Shown here: positions 1 through 10,300 of the stretch, piece by piece
Layout: the number at the start of each line of letters is the position of its first letter
Numbering within the stretch: position 1 is the first letter of the stretch
Assembly: GCA_019057865.1 (NCBI GenBank)
Contig: JAHLWP010000012.1
Span: forward strand, 28,544-92,543
DNA: 64,000 bases
Source of the DNA: Promethearchaeota archaeon
GTDB taxonomy: Archaea > Asgardarchaeota > Lokiarchaeia > Sigyniarchaeales > SOKP01
Reading direction: 5' to 3'
Made by a program: the position numbers and the translations under genes
The notes under the pieces: model-generated
Told to the model about the DNA's origin: nothing
Seen by the model: only the letters and a program-made list of their open reading frames with translations
Database searches by the model: none

Positions 1-263
1 TTCTTGGAGAAAAAGTCGTAATTGGAGATGATGTACTTATAGGACCTTATGTTTATATTGGAAAAAATTCTGAAATTGGTAATTATGTAGAGTTATCTAA
101 CACGATTATTTTTGATAACGTTAAAGTAGGAGACAACATCAAATTGGATAATTGTATTATTGCAAAGGATTGTAAACTTAATTTTAATAATTCAAATATA
201 AAAAATTGTATATTAAAAGGAATTGCCAATTCAGAGAAAGAAGTATTAAAAATTTACTTTTAA
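1..263 (+). CDS. Left-handed beta-helix C-terminus of a sugar-phosphate nucleotidyltransferase (5' truncated)
   Basis: The window opens inside this gene; about 86 codons are visible in frame 3, ending at TAA 261-263. The translation is a run of hexapeptide repeats (LGEKVVIGDDVLIGPYVYIG, then IGNYVEL), the signature of a left-handed parallel beta-helix. This domain forms the C-terminus of mannose-1-phosphate guanylyltransferase and GlmU/RmlA-like nucleotidyltransferases, which make NDP-sugars for glycosylation. The catalytic N-terminal domain lies outside the window, so an acyl- or acetyltransferase with the same fold cannot be excluded. The next gene starts 22 bases later on the same strand. 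Confidence 0.65.
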   Translation, partial: LGEKVVIGDDVLIGPYVYIGKNSEIGNYVELSNTIIFDNVKVGDNIKLDNCIIAKDCKLNFNNSNIKNCILKGIANSEKEVLKIYF

Positions 264-285
264 ATTTCAGCTTGATGGAATTAAC

Positions 286-1101
286 TTGAAGAATAAAAAA
301 TATTTTGAAACCAATTTAAAAAGATGGAACGAACTAGTAGATATAAATCTTGAATCAGAGTGGTATGATTTCAAAGGATTTTTGGAAGGCAAAGAATCCC
401 TACTTCCGATAGAAATTAAAGAACTTGGAGATGTAAATGGAAAATCATTGCTTCATTTACAATGCCACTTTGGAATGGATACTCTTTCTTGGGCAAGGAA
501 GGGTGCAAAAGTAACAGGAGTTGATTTTTCAGATAAAGCGATTGAATTAGCAAAACAATTAAGTAAAGAATTAAATATACCCGCAAAATTTATTCAATCT
601 AATGTTTATGATAAACCAAATATACTTAAAGAGAAGTTTGATATTGTTTTCACTTCTTATGGAGTCCTTTGCTGGCTACCAGATTTAGTAAAATGGGCAG
701 ATGTTATAAATTATTACCTAAAGCCTGGAGGTACTTTCTATATTATTGAAGGCCATCCTTTTGGATCGTTAATTGATGAAAAATTTAGAAAAGGTTTCCA
801 AGTAGGTTATGATTATTTTACAGAAGGAAAACCTACTCAGTGGGACGAGGATGGAACTTATGGTGACCCTAATGCAAAATTAAAACACATAACTAATTAT
901 CAGTGGGATCACACAATGAGCGATATCATAAACGCTTTATTGAGTGTAAATTTAGAAATAGAATTTTTTCATGAATTTCCGTTTACATTTCATAATTTAC
1001 ACCCAGATTTGAAACGAAGAGATGATGGATATTGGGAGTTCCAAAACTTAGAATTTTCAGTTCCTATGATGTTTTCAATTAAAGCACAGAAGAAATTATA
1101 A
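286..1101 (+). CDS. Class I SAM-dependent methyltransferase
   Basis: A 271-residue protein with a Rossmann methyltransferase core. Motif I is LLHLQCHFGMDTLSWA (about residues 55-70), followed by GAKVTGVDFSDKAIELA, where the acidic Asp contacts the SAM ribose, and a PGG turn (YYLKPGGTFYIIEG) near residue 147. The family with the LHLQCHFG motif is widespread in bacteria and archaea, and its substrates are generally unknown. The start is a TTG, the first start-like codon after the upstream stop. Position next to a nucleotide-sugar gene hints at a sugar or surface-modification role, but this is inference. Confidence 0.75.
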   Translation: MKNKKYFETNLKRWNELVDINLESEWYDFKGFLEGKESLLPIEIKELGDVNGKSLLHLQCHFGMDTLSWARKGAKVTGVDFSDKAIELAKQLSKELNIPAKFIQSNVYDKPNILKEKFDIVFTSYGVLCWLPDLVKWADVINYYLKPGGTFYIIEGHPFGSLIDEKFRKGFQVGYDYFTEGKPTQWDEDGTYGDPNAKLKHITNYQWDHTMSDIINALLSVNLEIEFFHEFPFTFHNLHPDLKRRDDGYWEFQNLEFSVPMMFSIKAQKKL

Positions 1102-1291
1102 AATAATAACTCTATAAGAATATTATCATTAATTTCATATTATTATTCTAGATATTATACTCCTAATTTCTTTTTTATTCTTAATGACTTTGGAGCAGAG
1201 ATCTGAATTCGAGCATCTATAAATCTTAATTTAGATTTATTTTTTAGTAATAGATTAGAATCTTCGTGAAAGCACACTTTTACGAATATTC

Positions 1292-1310
1292 ATATTATCG
1301 GTGATAATAT
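1292..1310. terminator. Inverted repeat in a convergent intergenic gap
   Basis: An 8-base inverted repeat, ATATTATC then GGT then GATAATAT, lies between the methyltransferase gene and the end of the oppositely oriented ABC permease gene. Its place between convergent genes fits a transcription-end hairpin. The arms are AT-rich, so the structure would be weak. The rest of this 229-base gap shows nothing recognisable. Confidence 0.25.
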
Positions 1311-1330
1311 TTATTACAATATATTAATCA

Positions 1331-2179
1331 TTACTTATTTTGAATATCTCTTCTTTTAAAGATAATGACTGAGAGTAGAATAGGCATAATCGAGAGTATC
1401 AATACAATCACTGAAAAAGAATAGATAAATGAGCCAATATTTGGGTCACTAGGAATCCCTCCTTTTACAAATATTCCTGCTTCTCCTCCTGAAATAAACC
1501 CTAGAACGATATTAACATGATGGGACAAAGAGATATTATTAAGAACGTTAGCAGTGTTTTTTGGTAGATAAATAGTTAGGAAATCGAGAATCATCCATAA
1601 AATAAGAAAGATGATTGTTCCAAGACTAGCCATAGAGGGTCTTTTACTTAAAACAGAAAAGAGTACTGCAATTGAAGTATAAACAATAGCATAAAATAAT
1701 ATAACAGCAAGATACCCTACTAAAATGTTTACATCAGCGATCCCAATACCAATAAGTATGAAAGATAACACCATCACGAGGAAATTTAAAGTTAGGAGTG
1801 GTAAAAATATAACCATAAATGAGAATAATTTTCCTATTATTATTTCCCATCGGTGTAAAGGTTTTGAAATTAAAAGTGTAAGCATTCCTCTCTCTTTTTC
1901 TCCAGCTATAAAATCGCTACTATGTAATACAGCTACCAAAGCTATTGGAAAGGTTGTTATATCAATGAAGGACATCATGCAGATCGTGGGATTAATTTCG
2001 GTAAGCGGTTCTGGAAACATTGCAGTCATCTGTTCAAGGATACTTGGATCTTCATACATCATCCAGGAAAACCATATGTTCAGTACAACGGGTAATATTA
2101 ACAAAACAAGGTATATGATAAATCTCCTTGATAATACAGTATCTCTTATCTCCCGTTTAATAATTATTTCTAATGCCAT
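1331..2179 (-). CDS. ABC-2 type transporter permease
   Basis: About 282 residues, a NosY/ABC-2 type permease. It begins with a short cytosolic stretch (ALEIIIKREIRDTVLSRRF) typical of this family, followed by about six hydrophobic segments. A conserved cytoplasmic loop, AGEKERGMLTLLISKPLHRWEIIIGK (about residues 92-117), is the diagnostic coupling motif. The ATG at 2179 is preferred over the GTG at 2194 because GGTGAT lies about 10 bases upstream of the ATG, which follows the ATPase stop codon by one base. With the upstream ATPase it forms a two-gene exporter operon; the substrate is unknown. Confidence 0.8.
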   Translation of the reverse strand: MALEIIIKREIRDTVLSRRFIIYLVLLILPVVLNIWFSWMMYEDPSILEQMTAMFPEPLTEINPTICMMSFIDITTFPIALVAVLHSSDFIAGEKERGMLTLLISKPLHRWEIIIGKLFSFMVIFLPLLTLNFLVMVLSFILIGIGIADVNILVGYLAVILFYAIVYTSIAVLFSVLSKRPSMASLGTIIFLILWMILDFLTIYLPKNTANVLNNISLSHHVNIVLGFISGGEAGIFVKGGIPSDPNIGSFIYSFSVIVLILSIMPILLSVIIFKRRDIQNK

Positions 2180-2180
2180 T

Positions 2181-2909
2181 TTAGTTCCAATCACCTTTGA
2201 TAGTATTTTTATAGATTTCTTCTAAACTTCCTGAAATATCTTTTAAAACAACTTTCGTTATAATTTTACCTTTCTCAATAATTGCGACAATATCACTTAT
2301 TTTTTCAGTTATAGGAAGCATGTGAGTTGTAATTAAAATTGTATTTCCTTTTCTAGCATAATCAGAAATCATTTCTAAGACTTTTTCACGGGCTAGTGGA
2401 TCTAAATCGGATGTAGGCTCGTCTAAAAATACAACTTCAGGATCTGCAACAAAAGCTTGAGCAATTGCTAATCGTTGCTTCATTCCTGCTGAATAAGTTT
2501 CTATTTTTGAATTACCTCTCTCTGACAACCCAACTTTCTTAATAAAAGTGCTGGCTTTCTTTTTAGCTTCAAGTTTTTCAACCCCTCCAAGTTCTGCCAT
2601 ATATTGCAAAAATCTAAATCCACTCATGTTTTTATAAAAACCAGAGTCTTCAGGCAGATATCCTATCTTTTCACGTGCTTTTAGAGGGTCTTTTAGGATG
2701 TCTTTACCTAAAATCTTAGCTGATCCTGATGTTGGTTTTAAAGCACAAATTAACATTTCAATTAATGTAGTTTTTCCAGCTCCATTTGGTCCAACTAGAC
2801 CACATATTTCTCCTTTCTTAACTTTTAAATTCAAATTATTAACAGCAATAAAATCATTGAATTTTTTAGTTAAGTTGTTCGTTATTATAGCATATTCCAT
2901 TTTAGACAT
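2181..2909 (-). CDS. ABC transporter ATP-binding protein
   Basis: A 242-residue ATPase. Walker A is GPNGAGKTT (about residues 39-47), the signature is YSAGMKQRLAIA (about 140) and Walker B is VVFLDEPTSDLD (about 160). The H-loop histidine is in ITTHM. The sequence resembles the CcmA/NosF-type drug or ion exporters that pair with ABC-2 permeases. The permease gene follows almost without a gap, so the two are very likely co-transcribed and translationally coupled and form one homodimeric-type exporter. Confidence 0.88.
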   Translation of the reverse strand: MSKMEYAIITNNLTKKFNDFIAVNNLNLKVKKGEICGLVGPNGAGKTTLIEMLICALKPTSGSAKILGKDILKDPLKAREKIGYLPEDSGFYKNMSGFRFLQYMAELGGVEKLEAKKKASTFIKKVGLSERGNSKIETYSAGMKQRLAIAQAFVADPEVVFLDEPTSDLDPLAREKVLEMISDYARKGNTILITTHMLPITEKISDIVAIIEKGKIITKVVLKDISGSLEEIYKNTIKGDWN

Positions 2910-2974
2910 TTAAATAAAATATTATACAACCCTTTTAAAATTAATTGAGATTTTAATTAAAAATTGGAAAAGAA

Positions 2975-3844
2975 TTAATTTCTATTATGTAGATGTTTTT
3001 TCTCTTTTTCAATCTTAATTAGTAATTTTCCAGCTGTTTTATGGCTCATTAATTGTAAATATGATAATAACCACCACCATCGTGGCACAAATACTTCTCT
3101 TTTATATTTGCGTGATGCTTTCATAACACGTTCAGCAACATCCCTAGCTTCAACATATTGATATATGAACCCTCTTTTTTGATATTTTCTTGCCCATTCC
3201 TTCATTTTTGGTGTAGAATCCCAAAATTTAGTTTTAGCAGGAGCGGAACAGATGGTTATTACTTGAATATTATGATTTTGCATTCGATATTCTAATCGAA
3301 CTGAATCTGCTAAACCTACTACAGCATGTTTACTCATGCTATATGCTGCTAAATTGGGAATACCCGTTTTTCCTGCTGAGCTTGCTGAGAAAATCAATTG
3401 ACCTTCACGTCTTTCAGGATATTTTTTTGTTGGTGCTGGTCGTCCAATATAAGGAAGTGCTTCTTGAAGAACCAACCACATTCCATCAGTATTGATAGAC
3501 ATTATCTTGCGATACTCTTCAAAAGAGCCTTGATTTGTAATTGAACAGGTACTTCCTATTCCTGCATTATTAAATAAAATATCGATATATTTTTCCTTAT
3601 CTCCAATCTTTTTAATTCCAGATTCTATTTGTTCTTTATTAGTAACATCAAATACCATCTTTTCGACGTATTCAGCACCTAAATTTTTAATTTCTTCTGT
3701 TAATGCATCTAATGTAGGACCAGGAAGATCTAATAAATACATTTTCATCCCTAAGGGTGCAAAAAGCCTACATACTTCACTGCCAATATCACCACTAGCC
3801 CCTGTTATTACGAATACTTTTCCTTTATACCATTTCTTTTTCAT
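2975..3844 (-). CDS. Short-chain dehydrogenase/reductase
   Basis: A 289-residue SDR enzyme. The cofactor motif TGASGDIG (about 14-21) fits the TGxxxGIG pattern, NNAG is near residue 92, and the catalytic Ser plus YSMSK (YxxxK) is near residues 157-172. The acidic residue after the second beta strand (LLDLPG) favours NAD(H). The C-terminus is basic and amphipathic, with a WWWLLSYLQ stretch that may sit on the membrane. It follows the cyclophilin-like gene by 18 bases on the same strand. The substrate is not predictable. Confidence 0.85.
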   Translation of the reverse strand: MKKKWYKGKVFVITGASGDIGSEVCRLFAPLGMKMYLLDLPGPTLDALTEEIKNLGAEYVEKMVFDVTNKEQIESGIKKIGDKEKYIDILFNNAGIGSTCSITNQGSFEEYRKIMSINTDGMWLVLQEALPYIGRPAPTKKYPERREGQLIFSASSAGKTGIPNLAAYSMSKHAVVGLADSVRLEYRMQNHNIQVITICSAPAKTKFWDSTPKMKEWARKYQKRGFIYQYVEARDVAERVMKASRKYKREVFVPRWWWLLSYLQLMSHKTAGKLLIKIEKEKKHLHNRN

Positions 3845-3862
3845 ATTTAGAATTCTTCCTCG

Positions 3863-4243
3863 TTAATCTCCTTTTTTTACTATACCTGAAAAAGAAGAAA
3901 ATTGTTTAAAAACACTTACATCTCCTTCAATTTTAGCAAAAATATTTACTGGAGATGCTGCTTTTGGTTTATCAGATGTACTTGCTGGGGTTCTTCCAAA
4001 AAATATACAAAAACCAGTTCCACTTGGCCAATATCCAATATCTCCAATTTCACATTCAATTTGAGAGTTTTCCTCTTCAAGTTTTACTGGAATAGGACCA
4101 TATAATTCTTCACCCCATCTTGCCAAATCTAATTCTAAGGGAAGACTATCCCAGATCGCTTTACATGTTTCAGGATTCTTTTCAAGTAATAATTTAGCTT
4201 TAACTTTTCCTATTTTTTCATTTTCAATGATTAAATAATCCAT
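3863..4243 (-). CDS. Cyclophilin-like fold protein (TM1367/DUF3830-like)
   Basis: About 126 residues that match small cyclophilin-fold proteins: KAKLLLEKNPETCKAIWDSL is the hallmark N-terminal segment, and GDIGYWPSGTGFCIFFGRTP is the central barrel strand region. Such proteins have the cyclophilin barrel but usually lack the peptidyl-prolyl isomerase active-site residues, and their function is not established. The ATG at 4243 is preferred to a GTG at 4255 because the protein core aligns from there and GTGAT precedes it. It is probably in an operon with the SDR gene that follows. Confidence 0.7.
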   Translation of the reverse strand: MDYLIIENEKIGKVKAKLLLEKNPETCKAIWDSLPLELDLARWGEELYGPIPVKLEEENSQIECEIGDIGYWPSGTGFCIFFGRTPASTSDKPKAASPVNIFAKIEGDVSVFKQFSSFSGIVKKGD

Positions 4244-4365
4244 GAAGTAAATCACATTTTTCTAATTGAATTATACTAACTTTTATTGATTTTAAAGATT
4301 TAATTATCAAAGATATAAAAATTTTTATTCTTATGAAAAACAAATAAGATTCTTAGCTATCATCA

Positions 4366-5196
4366 ATGATTTTAGAAAAAACTGTAGAATTAGTAAAAAA
4401 AATCTATAAATATCATAAGATTGTCCCTCCTAAAATTACAAAAGTGATTATCGGATTAGGTTATACAGGAGTAGAAACAACATCTTATTCTTATGAACCA
4501 TTCTTAGGTTTAGCTTATACTTTACCAAGAGTAATTAAAAAAACTGATTGTAATAAAATTAATTTTGCGGGATCTCTTACCGATAGATCTTTACTAGAAG
4601 TATTACAATGGTCATATGAGCCACCAAGCTTAAAAAAAATTATTGGAATAGCTACATTGAACGCAGTGTCTCAACATATATTTCAAATTGCTAAGGATAA
4701 TGATTGGGGTAATCCATATATTAGAATCAAAGAAAATCTTATAGACTATCTAAAAATCGAAAAAAATACAAAAGTAACGTTTATTGGATTTGTAAAGCCG
4801 ATGATCCAGAAGATAAGGAGAATTACACCAAATATCCTAATTATTGAAGACAATCCTTCTATCTCTACAAGTTTTAATAATTGCATTATCAAGAATGATA
4901 TTAAGCAGTTAGATAAAAAGGAATTATCCACGGATATTCTATTTTGTACTGGTACAGCGTTAATAAATGATACATTTGAGGAGATCTTAGAATTATTTAA
5001 AAGAAATGTTCGTTGTATCTCAATTATTGGTCCTAGCGCTAGTATGATTCCTGATATCTTATTTGATTATGGTATTGATATTGTAGGAGGAATGAAAATT
5101 ATAGATTCAGAGGCTACTATGATGGTTATCCAAGAAGGAGGAGGAACAAAATTATTTAAGAAATTTGGAATTAAATATAACTTAATTCCAGAATAA
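4366..5196 (+). CDS. DUF364/DUF4213-family putative metal-chelating protein
   Basis: A 276-residue protein resembling the DUF4213-DUF364 family. An N-terminal half with a conserved GLGYTGVE-type strand and a SLLEVLQWSYEPPSLKKIIGIATLNAVSQ region leads to a Rossmann-like C-terminal half (VTFIGFVKPMIQKIR ... DILFCTGTALINDTFEEIL ... IIGPSASMIPDILFDYGIDIVGG). In other prokaryotes, members lie near molybdenum or other metal uptake and cofactor genes and have been proposed to chelate heavy metals; this is not proven. No metal genes lie beside it here, but a tungsten enzyme is encoded about 7 kb away. Confidence 0.6.
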   Translation: MILEKTVELVKKIYKYHKIVPPKITKVIIGLGYTGVETTSYSYEPFLGLAYTLPRVIKKTDCNKINFAGSLTDRSLLEVLQWSYEPPSLKKIIGIATLNAVSQHIFQIAKDNDWGNPYIRIKENLIDYLKIEKNTKVTFIGFVKPMIQKIRRITPNILIIEDNPSISTSFNNCIIKNDIKQLDKKELSTDILFCTGTALINDTFEEILELFKRNVRCISIIGPSASMIPDILFDYGIDIVGGMKIIDSEATMMVIQEGGGTKLFKKFGIKYNLIPE

Positions 5197-5334
5197 TGGT
5201 TTTCTTTAAATTAAAAGAAAATTTTGCGATAGGTAAATTTTAATAATTAGATAACTGAAAACTAATTAATTTAAGAAAATTGAAATATATCAGAAAAAAT
5301 AAAAAACATAGCTCATTTTATCAATTTGGTTAAA

Positions 5335-5859
5335 ATGTCTGACTTAATATACGTTTTCAAGCTCATAGTTATTGGTCCTGGTGCTGTAGGAAAAACAAGT
5401 ATTATAAATAGATTTGTAAAGGATGAATTTGTTTTAAAATATAAATTAACTATTGGAACAGATTTTATATCAAAAACCATTGAATACAAACCGAATAAAA
5501 AAGCAAAACTGCAAATTTGGGATATTGGGGGTCAAGAAAGATTTAAATTCTTGCGTAGAAGTTTTTATGATGGTGCTAACGGAGCATTTTTGGTTTTTGA
5601 TCTTTCAAGAGGACATACATATAAAGAAACAAAGACATGGCTTTCTGAAATGAATCAAATTATGGAAAAGAAAATACCTTTCATATTAGTAGGAAATAAA
5701 TCTGATTTAATTGAGGAAATTGGTGAATTAATCGATCGAAATGAAGTAGAAATGTTTGTTAAAGAAGAAAAAAGTATTTACATAGAAACTTCAGCAAAGA
5801 CAGGAGATAATGTTGAACAGGCTTTCATTGAATTAACTCAAAGAATGATTAAAAAATAA
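5335..5859 (+). CDS. Rab/Ras-like small GTPase
   Basis: A 174-residue single-domain GTPase with all the usual motifs: G1 GPGAVGKTS, G2 Thr in LTIGTDF, G3 WDIGGQE, G4 NKSD and G5 ETSAK. The KLTIGTDFISKTIEY switch I and the WDIGGQERFKFLRRSFYDGANGAFLVFDLS switch II region look like eukaryotic Rab proteins. The C-terminus ends RMIKK with no cysteine, so lipid anchoring by prenylation is not expected. The ATG at 5335 is preferred over the TTG at 5326. Asgard genomes are known to be rich in such GTPases. A detached copy of the same C-terminal helix lies at 7312-7365. Confidence 0.92.
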   Translation: MSDLIYVFKLIVIGPGAVGKTSIINRFVKDEFVLKYKLTIGTDFISKTIEYKPNKKAKLQIWDIGGQERFKFLRRSFYDGANGAFLVFDLSRGHTYKETKTWLSEMNQIMEKKIPFILVGNKSDLIEEIGELIDRNEVEMFVKEEKSIYIETSAKTGDNVEQAFIELTQRMIKK

Positions 5860-5934
5860 TACTTATCTATCTGTGATAAAGGTAATTAAAAAGATTTAAA
5901 AACGAAATTTACTGAATTTTTTAGGGTGAAAAAA

Positions 5935-7302
5935 ATGGAACTTATAGAGATCTTAAACCAAATCCCTGAATATAAAGAATTCATGACAATTGCTGAATTA
6001 GACGATTCTAGTAAAAAGTTAGCGAAATTATTTGACTATGTAGACTTGAAAGAAATTGGTAAATCAAGAGAAGGAAGAACAATAAATTGCCTAAAAATTG
6101 GAGAGGGAAAAGAAAATGTGCTTCTCTTTGCATTCCCACATCCCAATGAACCTATTGGAAGCATGAGCTTGGAGTTCTTATCATGGTTTTTAGCAGAAAA
6201 TCCTGAATTTACGAAAGAAACCGGTTATACATGGTATTTAATTAAAGCAATTGATATAGATGGAGCTTTACTGAATGAAGGATGGTTTAAAGGGGAATTT
6301 GATCCTTTTAAATATGCTAAGAATTATTACAGACCCGCAAGTAATGAACAAATTGAGTGGACTTTTCCCGTCAAGTACAAAAAGCTTGAATTTGAAACTC
6401 CACCACCCGAAACTCAAGCTTTAATTTTTTTAATGAAGAAATTAAGACCTAAGTTTGTATATAGTCTTCATAATTCGGGTTTTGGTGGTGTTTATTTTTA
6501 TGTTACTCGTGGAGTTGGAAACCTATTTACTGATCTCATTGAATTTGTTAAAAAAGAAAAATTACCATTACATCTTGGAGAACCTGAAGCACCATATATT
6601 AAATCTCTATATGATGCAGTTTTCGAAATCTTTGGTATTCAAGAGATGTATGATTTTGCTGAAGCTAATGGTGTAGAGAATCCTCAAGAGATTTTACGGT
6701 GTGGGACATCCTCATTTGATTATCTTAAAAGAATCACGGGTCATAAAAGCATGACATTAGTTTGTGAAATGCCATATTTTTACGATGAAGCTATCGATGA
6801 TTTATCCCACACAGAATTTGAAAGAAGAGACCTTGTTATAAAATCAATAGATTACATGAAAGATGTATATAATCATTCTAAGAAAGTCTTTCGATCAATT
6901 AAGAAATATTGTAAAAAGACTACAAGACTTTATAGTGCAGTGGATTATCTAATTAAGACTGGTGGAATGATGCTTGAAGTATATATGCAAGATGCCAAAA
7001 CATCGCCCATGTATGATGGAAAAGCAACAGTATCACAAGCATTTGATTCAAATATCTCAAGTAGATATTACAGCTTGCTTTCTATATCAATGCTAGCAAG
7101 ATTATGTCAAGAAGCCTCTTTGAATCATCCCGAAAAGAAAGCAGAGCTTTTGAAAATCAAAACTGACTTAGAAAAATGGATTGAAAAAAGAATATACGAG
7201 TTATTAAGCCATACAAAATTTGAAGTTATTCCAATCCAAAAACTAGTCCGAGTTCAAATTGGAAGTGCTTTTATCACTCTAAAAAACTTATTAAAAAAAT
7301 AA
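5935..7302 (+). CDS. M14-family zinc carboxypeptidase-like protein
   Basis: About 455 residues. The N-terminal half carries an M14 carboxypeptidase fold: KEIGKSREGRTINCLKIGEG, then the first zinc-ligand motif PHPNEP (HxxE) and, after YSLH, a possible third zinc histidine. The C-terminal half is helical and unassigned. M14 enzymes remove C-terminal residues or cleave amide side chains. GGGTGA at about 5924 sits at a good Shine-Dalgarno distance from the ATG at 5935, so that start is chosen over the GTG at 5926. It lies downstream of the small GTPase gene, and a GTPase tail remnant follows its stop codon immediately. Confidence 0.7.
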   Translation: MELIEILNQIPEYKEFMTIAELDDSSKKLAKLFDYVDLKEIGKSREGRTINCLKIGEGKENVLLFAFPHPNEPIGSMSLEFLSWFLAENPEFTKETGYTWYLIKAIDIDGALLNEGWFKGEFDPFKYAKNYYRPASNEQIEWTFPVKYKKLEFETPPPETQALIFLMKKLRPKFVYSLHNSGFGGVYFYVTRGVGNLFTDLIEFVKKEKLPLHLGEPEAPYIKSLYDAVFEIFGIQEMYDFAEANGVENPQEILRCGTSSFDYLKRITGHKSMTLVCEMPYFYDEAIDDLSHTEFERRDLVIKSIDYMKDVYNHSKKVFRSIKKYCKKTTRLYSAVDYLIKTGGMMLEVYMQDAKTSPMYDGKATVSQAFDSNISSRYYSLLSISMLARLCQEASLNHPEKKAELLKIKTDLEKWIEKRIYELLSHTKFEVIPIQKLVRVQIGSAFITLKNLLKK

Positions 7303-7311
7303 GAGCAAAAA

Positions 7312-7365
7312 TATTTTGTTGAGGATGCTTTCATTGAGTTGGTTAACCAAATGATAAAGGATTAA
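7312..7365 (+). pseudogene. Orphan C-terminal tail of a small GTPase
   Basis: In frame with the preceding stop, these bases read YFVEDAFIELVNQMIKD and then TAA. This matches the last helix of the small GTPase encoded at 5335-5859 (NVEQAFIELTQRMIKK), but no start codon or GTPase core precedes it. It is most simply the remnant of a second GTPase gene whose body was lost when the M14-like gene arrived, or by deletion. The match is short, about 16 codons. Confidence 0.55.
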
Positions 7366-7367
7366 GG

Positions 7368-10300
7368 TTAAGTCAATTTAATTACAGCAAATGAAAATAA
7401 ATTTGTGTAGAATTTAGCTAGATTTCTTTTAATCATTTCTTGTTTGAGATCTTCAAATTCAAAGGATAAATCATCTATTTTTTTTTCTACGTTTTGGATA
7501 TCTTTTTCAATAAACATTATTTCTTCTTCCAATTTTTGAATTTTATCCAACCTTTCTTGCTTTTTAGTTTCATCAGACATTTTATTAATATTTTGGAGCT
7601 GTCTTTCTGTGGGCCTACTATTTCTTTTTCTCTCTAATCTTTGTTTTAAAGAATCTAGTTTGAAAAATAAGACATTTCTTTTATGTGCATATATTTTTTC
7701 CTTTTTACTTCTTTCTAAATCAAATATTTTGTCATTTAAAATCTTAATTTCATTTTTCCATAGAGAAGTTTTTGATTTTACAATTTTTTTAGCTGTTTTA
7801 GAAAGAGTGTAAATATCTTTATAATTTAAATCGATTTCGTGATTCAAATCGTTGAAATTAAAGATTTTTTCAAAATTTTCAATATTTAAAATAAAATCTG
7901 TTAACTTCTCAAGCCCATTCCCATTCTGATCAACTAATACTGCAGAAATTTGATTTTCAATTATATATCCTTGAAATTTAATTGTAAAAATAAAAAGATA
8001 TAACTCTTCTTTTTTAATTGATTTCAAATCATAATATTTTTCTAATATTTTCTTTTTTAGACCTAAAATGCTAAAATTACCATGAAATTCGTCGTTTATA
8101 CAATAATCCAAAATTCCATTTATTAATGGATGTCCCAATGCAAAAAAATCAATTTCTTCCTTTTTCCTTGCTAGTTCTAAGCTAAAAGTGCCTAAATATT
8201 CTCTTAAAAACTTGTAATTAAGATTCTTTAATAACATATCTTTTAATTTAATTTTTGATTGAAGTTCAAAATCATCTTTGACTTTTTCAAAATCCTCTTC
8301 GCTAACTTTTAAGTATCCATATTTATTATTATCAAGATTAAAGAAATATTTCATCAGTAGAAATAATTCATTATGACTAAGTTTAACATCGATACATGAT
8401 GCTAAAGATGTAATCAGTCCCTCCATCTGAAAAGATTTTTTATCAATCATTAAATCATCTAATTGCATTTCAATTTCCTTTGCTTTCTGAATCTCTTCAT
8501 CAAGAGTTCTATAAAATTCATTTAATTTATTTCTCTTTTTCTTCTCATCCTCAATGAAAATTAATTTTTTAAAATCTTTTTCAATTTTACCTATTATTGG
8601 TTCTAAAATTCCTATTGATTCTTCAAACAAGCTAATTCTTTTCAATAAAGCGGAAATTACATCTGTTTCGATAGTACCTTCCATAAATAAATTGTAAATA
8701 TATATTTCACGAGATTCTTGCCCTATTCGATCAAGTCTCCCTATTCTCTGTTCTAGTTTCATAGGATTCCACGGTAAATCATAATTTATGAGAATTCTAC
8801 AAAACTGGAAATTGCGACCTTCTCCTCCTATTTCTGTCGAAATAAGTATTGAGAGTTTTTTACTGATACGAAAGCGCTCAACTGCTGCATCTTTTTGATT
8901 TTTATCCAACCCTCCATAGAAAATTTCAACTAAATATCTTTCATTTTGTTTCTCTATTAAATCTTTTAGATAGAAGAGAGTATCCACGAATTGAGTAAAT
9001 ATTAAAATTTTTTCTTTTGGATTTTGTGAATAAATCTCACTGATAATCTCAATTAATTTATCTGCTTTTGAATCATATGGCAGATTCTTTAGCTTTTCAT
9101 AAAAATCTTTTAAACTTTTTTCTTGATTAATAATATTAAATGATTCATCTGATTGTTCTTGTGTTAGTGATTCTTTAAGTCCAATAATTTCAGAATCAAT
9201 GGTTTGATCTTCTAGTTCTAATTCATAATATTCAGGATCTTCTTCTTTTATCACGTCTAATTTCAGAAAAATATCCTTAAATCGATTAATTTGTTCTAAT
9301 CTGCGCTCAAGACTTTTTAAAAAGGCATATTTTGAACTGGTTAATAATTTCTGTAAGGTTGTAATTACAAATCCTATTCCAGCATTTTCTTTACTTATGG
9401 AGGCGTTATAAATTTGAGCGAGATATAATCGGATTTCATTATAAAGGTCTAGTTCTTGTTTAGTTGGGTCTACCATTATTGTATTTACTAGCCTTTTACT
9501 CAAAAATTCTTTAGAAAATACATTTTTCTTACGATTTCTAATTAAAAACTTCGATAATGTGTGATCTTTTTCAATTTTATTTATTAAGTTTAATTTGAAA
9601 GAATCATCTTTAATCTGTAGTAAAACTTGCTCATAATTTTTTCTCTTATCAATGTATCGAAGATTTTTAAGAAGTTTTATAGTATTTTTAACTTCAAAAT
9701 TATTTAGTTTTTCAATCTGGTTAAGATTTGAGACTAATAAATTGATAAATGGCATATTTTTCCTAAAATGTTCAAAATCACTAAAATTTTCAAAAACTTC
9801 TGGGTGTATTAGCTCAATTAAAGAGTATAATTCGAAAGAATGAAGTTGTAACGGAGTTGCTGTTAATAAAAGTAAACTTTCTGCATTTTGGATTAGGTTA
9901 CGAGCTAATACATAATTGAGTGTTTCTCTATAATAACCCGTCATAGCATTAAGTAAATAACGTCTTAAATGGTGAGCCTCGTCAAAAATAATGATATCCC
10001 ATGAAATTTGAGATAGTAATTCTATATATTTTCGATTTCTGGCAAATTGTATTGAACATATAATTAAATTATCATAATAAAAAGGATTACTTAAAAGATT
10101 AGCACTTTTATAGCTCCCTTTTTTCTTTAGTTCTTTTATCTTTTTTCCATCATAGATTGTAAAACTGATATTAAACTTATTTTGCATTTCAAATTGCCAC
10201 TGGTTTAGCAATGACGCTGGAACTATAATTAAAATCCTTTCTGCTAAATTTCTTGCCATCATTTCCTTAATATAGATTCCCGCTTCAATCGTTTTCCCAA

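Noticed and set aside
1725..2225. 166-codon frame antisense to the ABC genes
   Set aside because: It is a shadow of the clear permease/ATPase frames and has no domain match.
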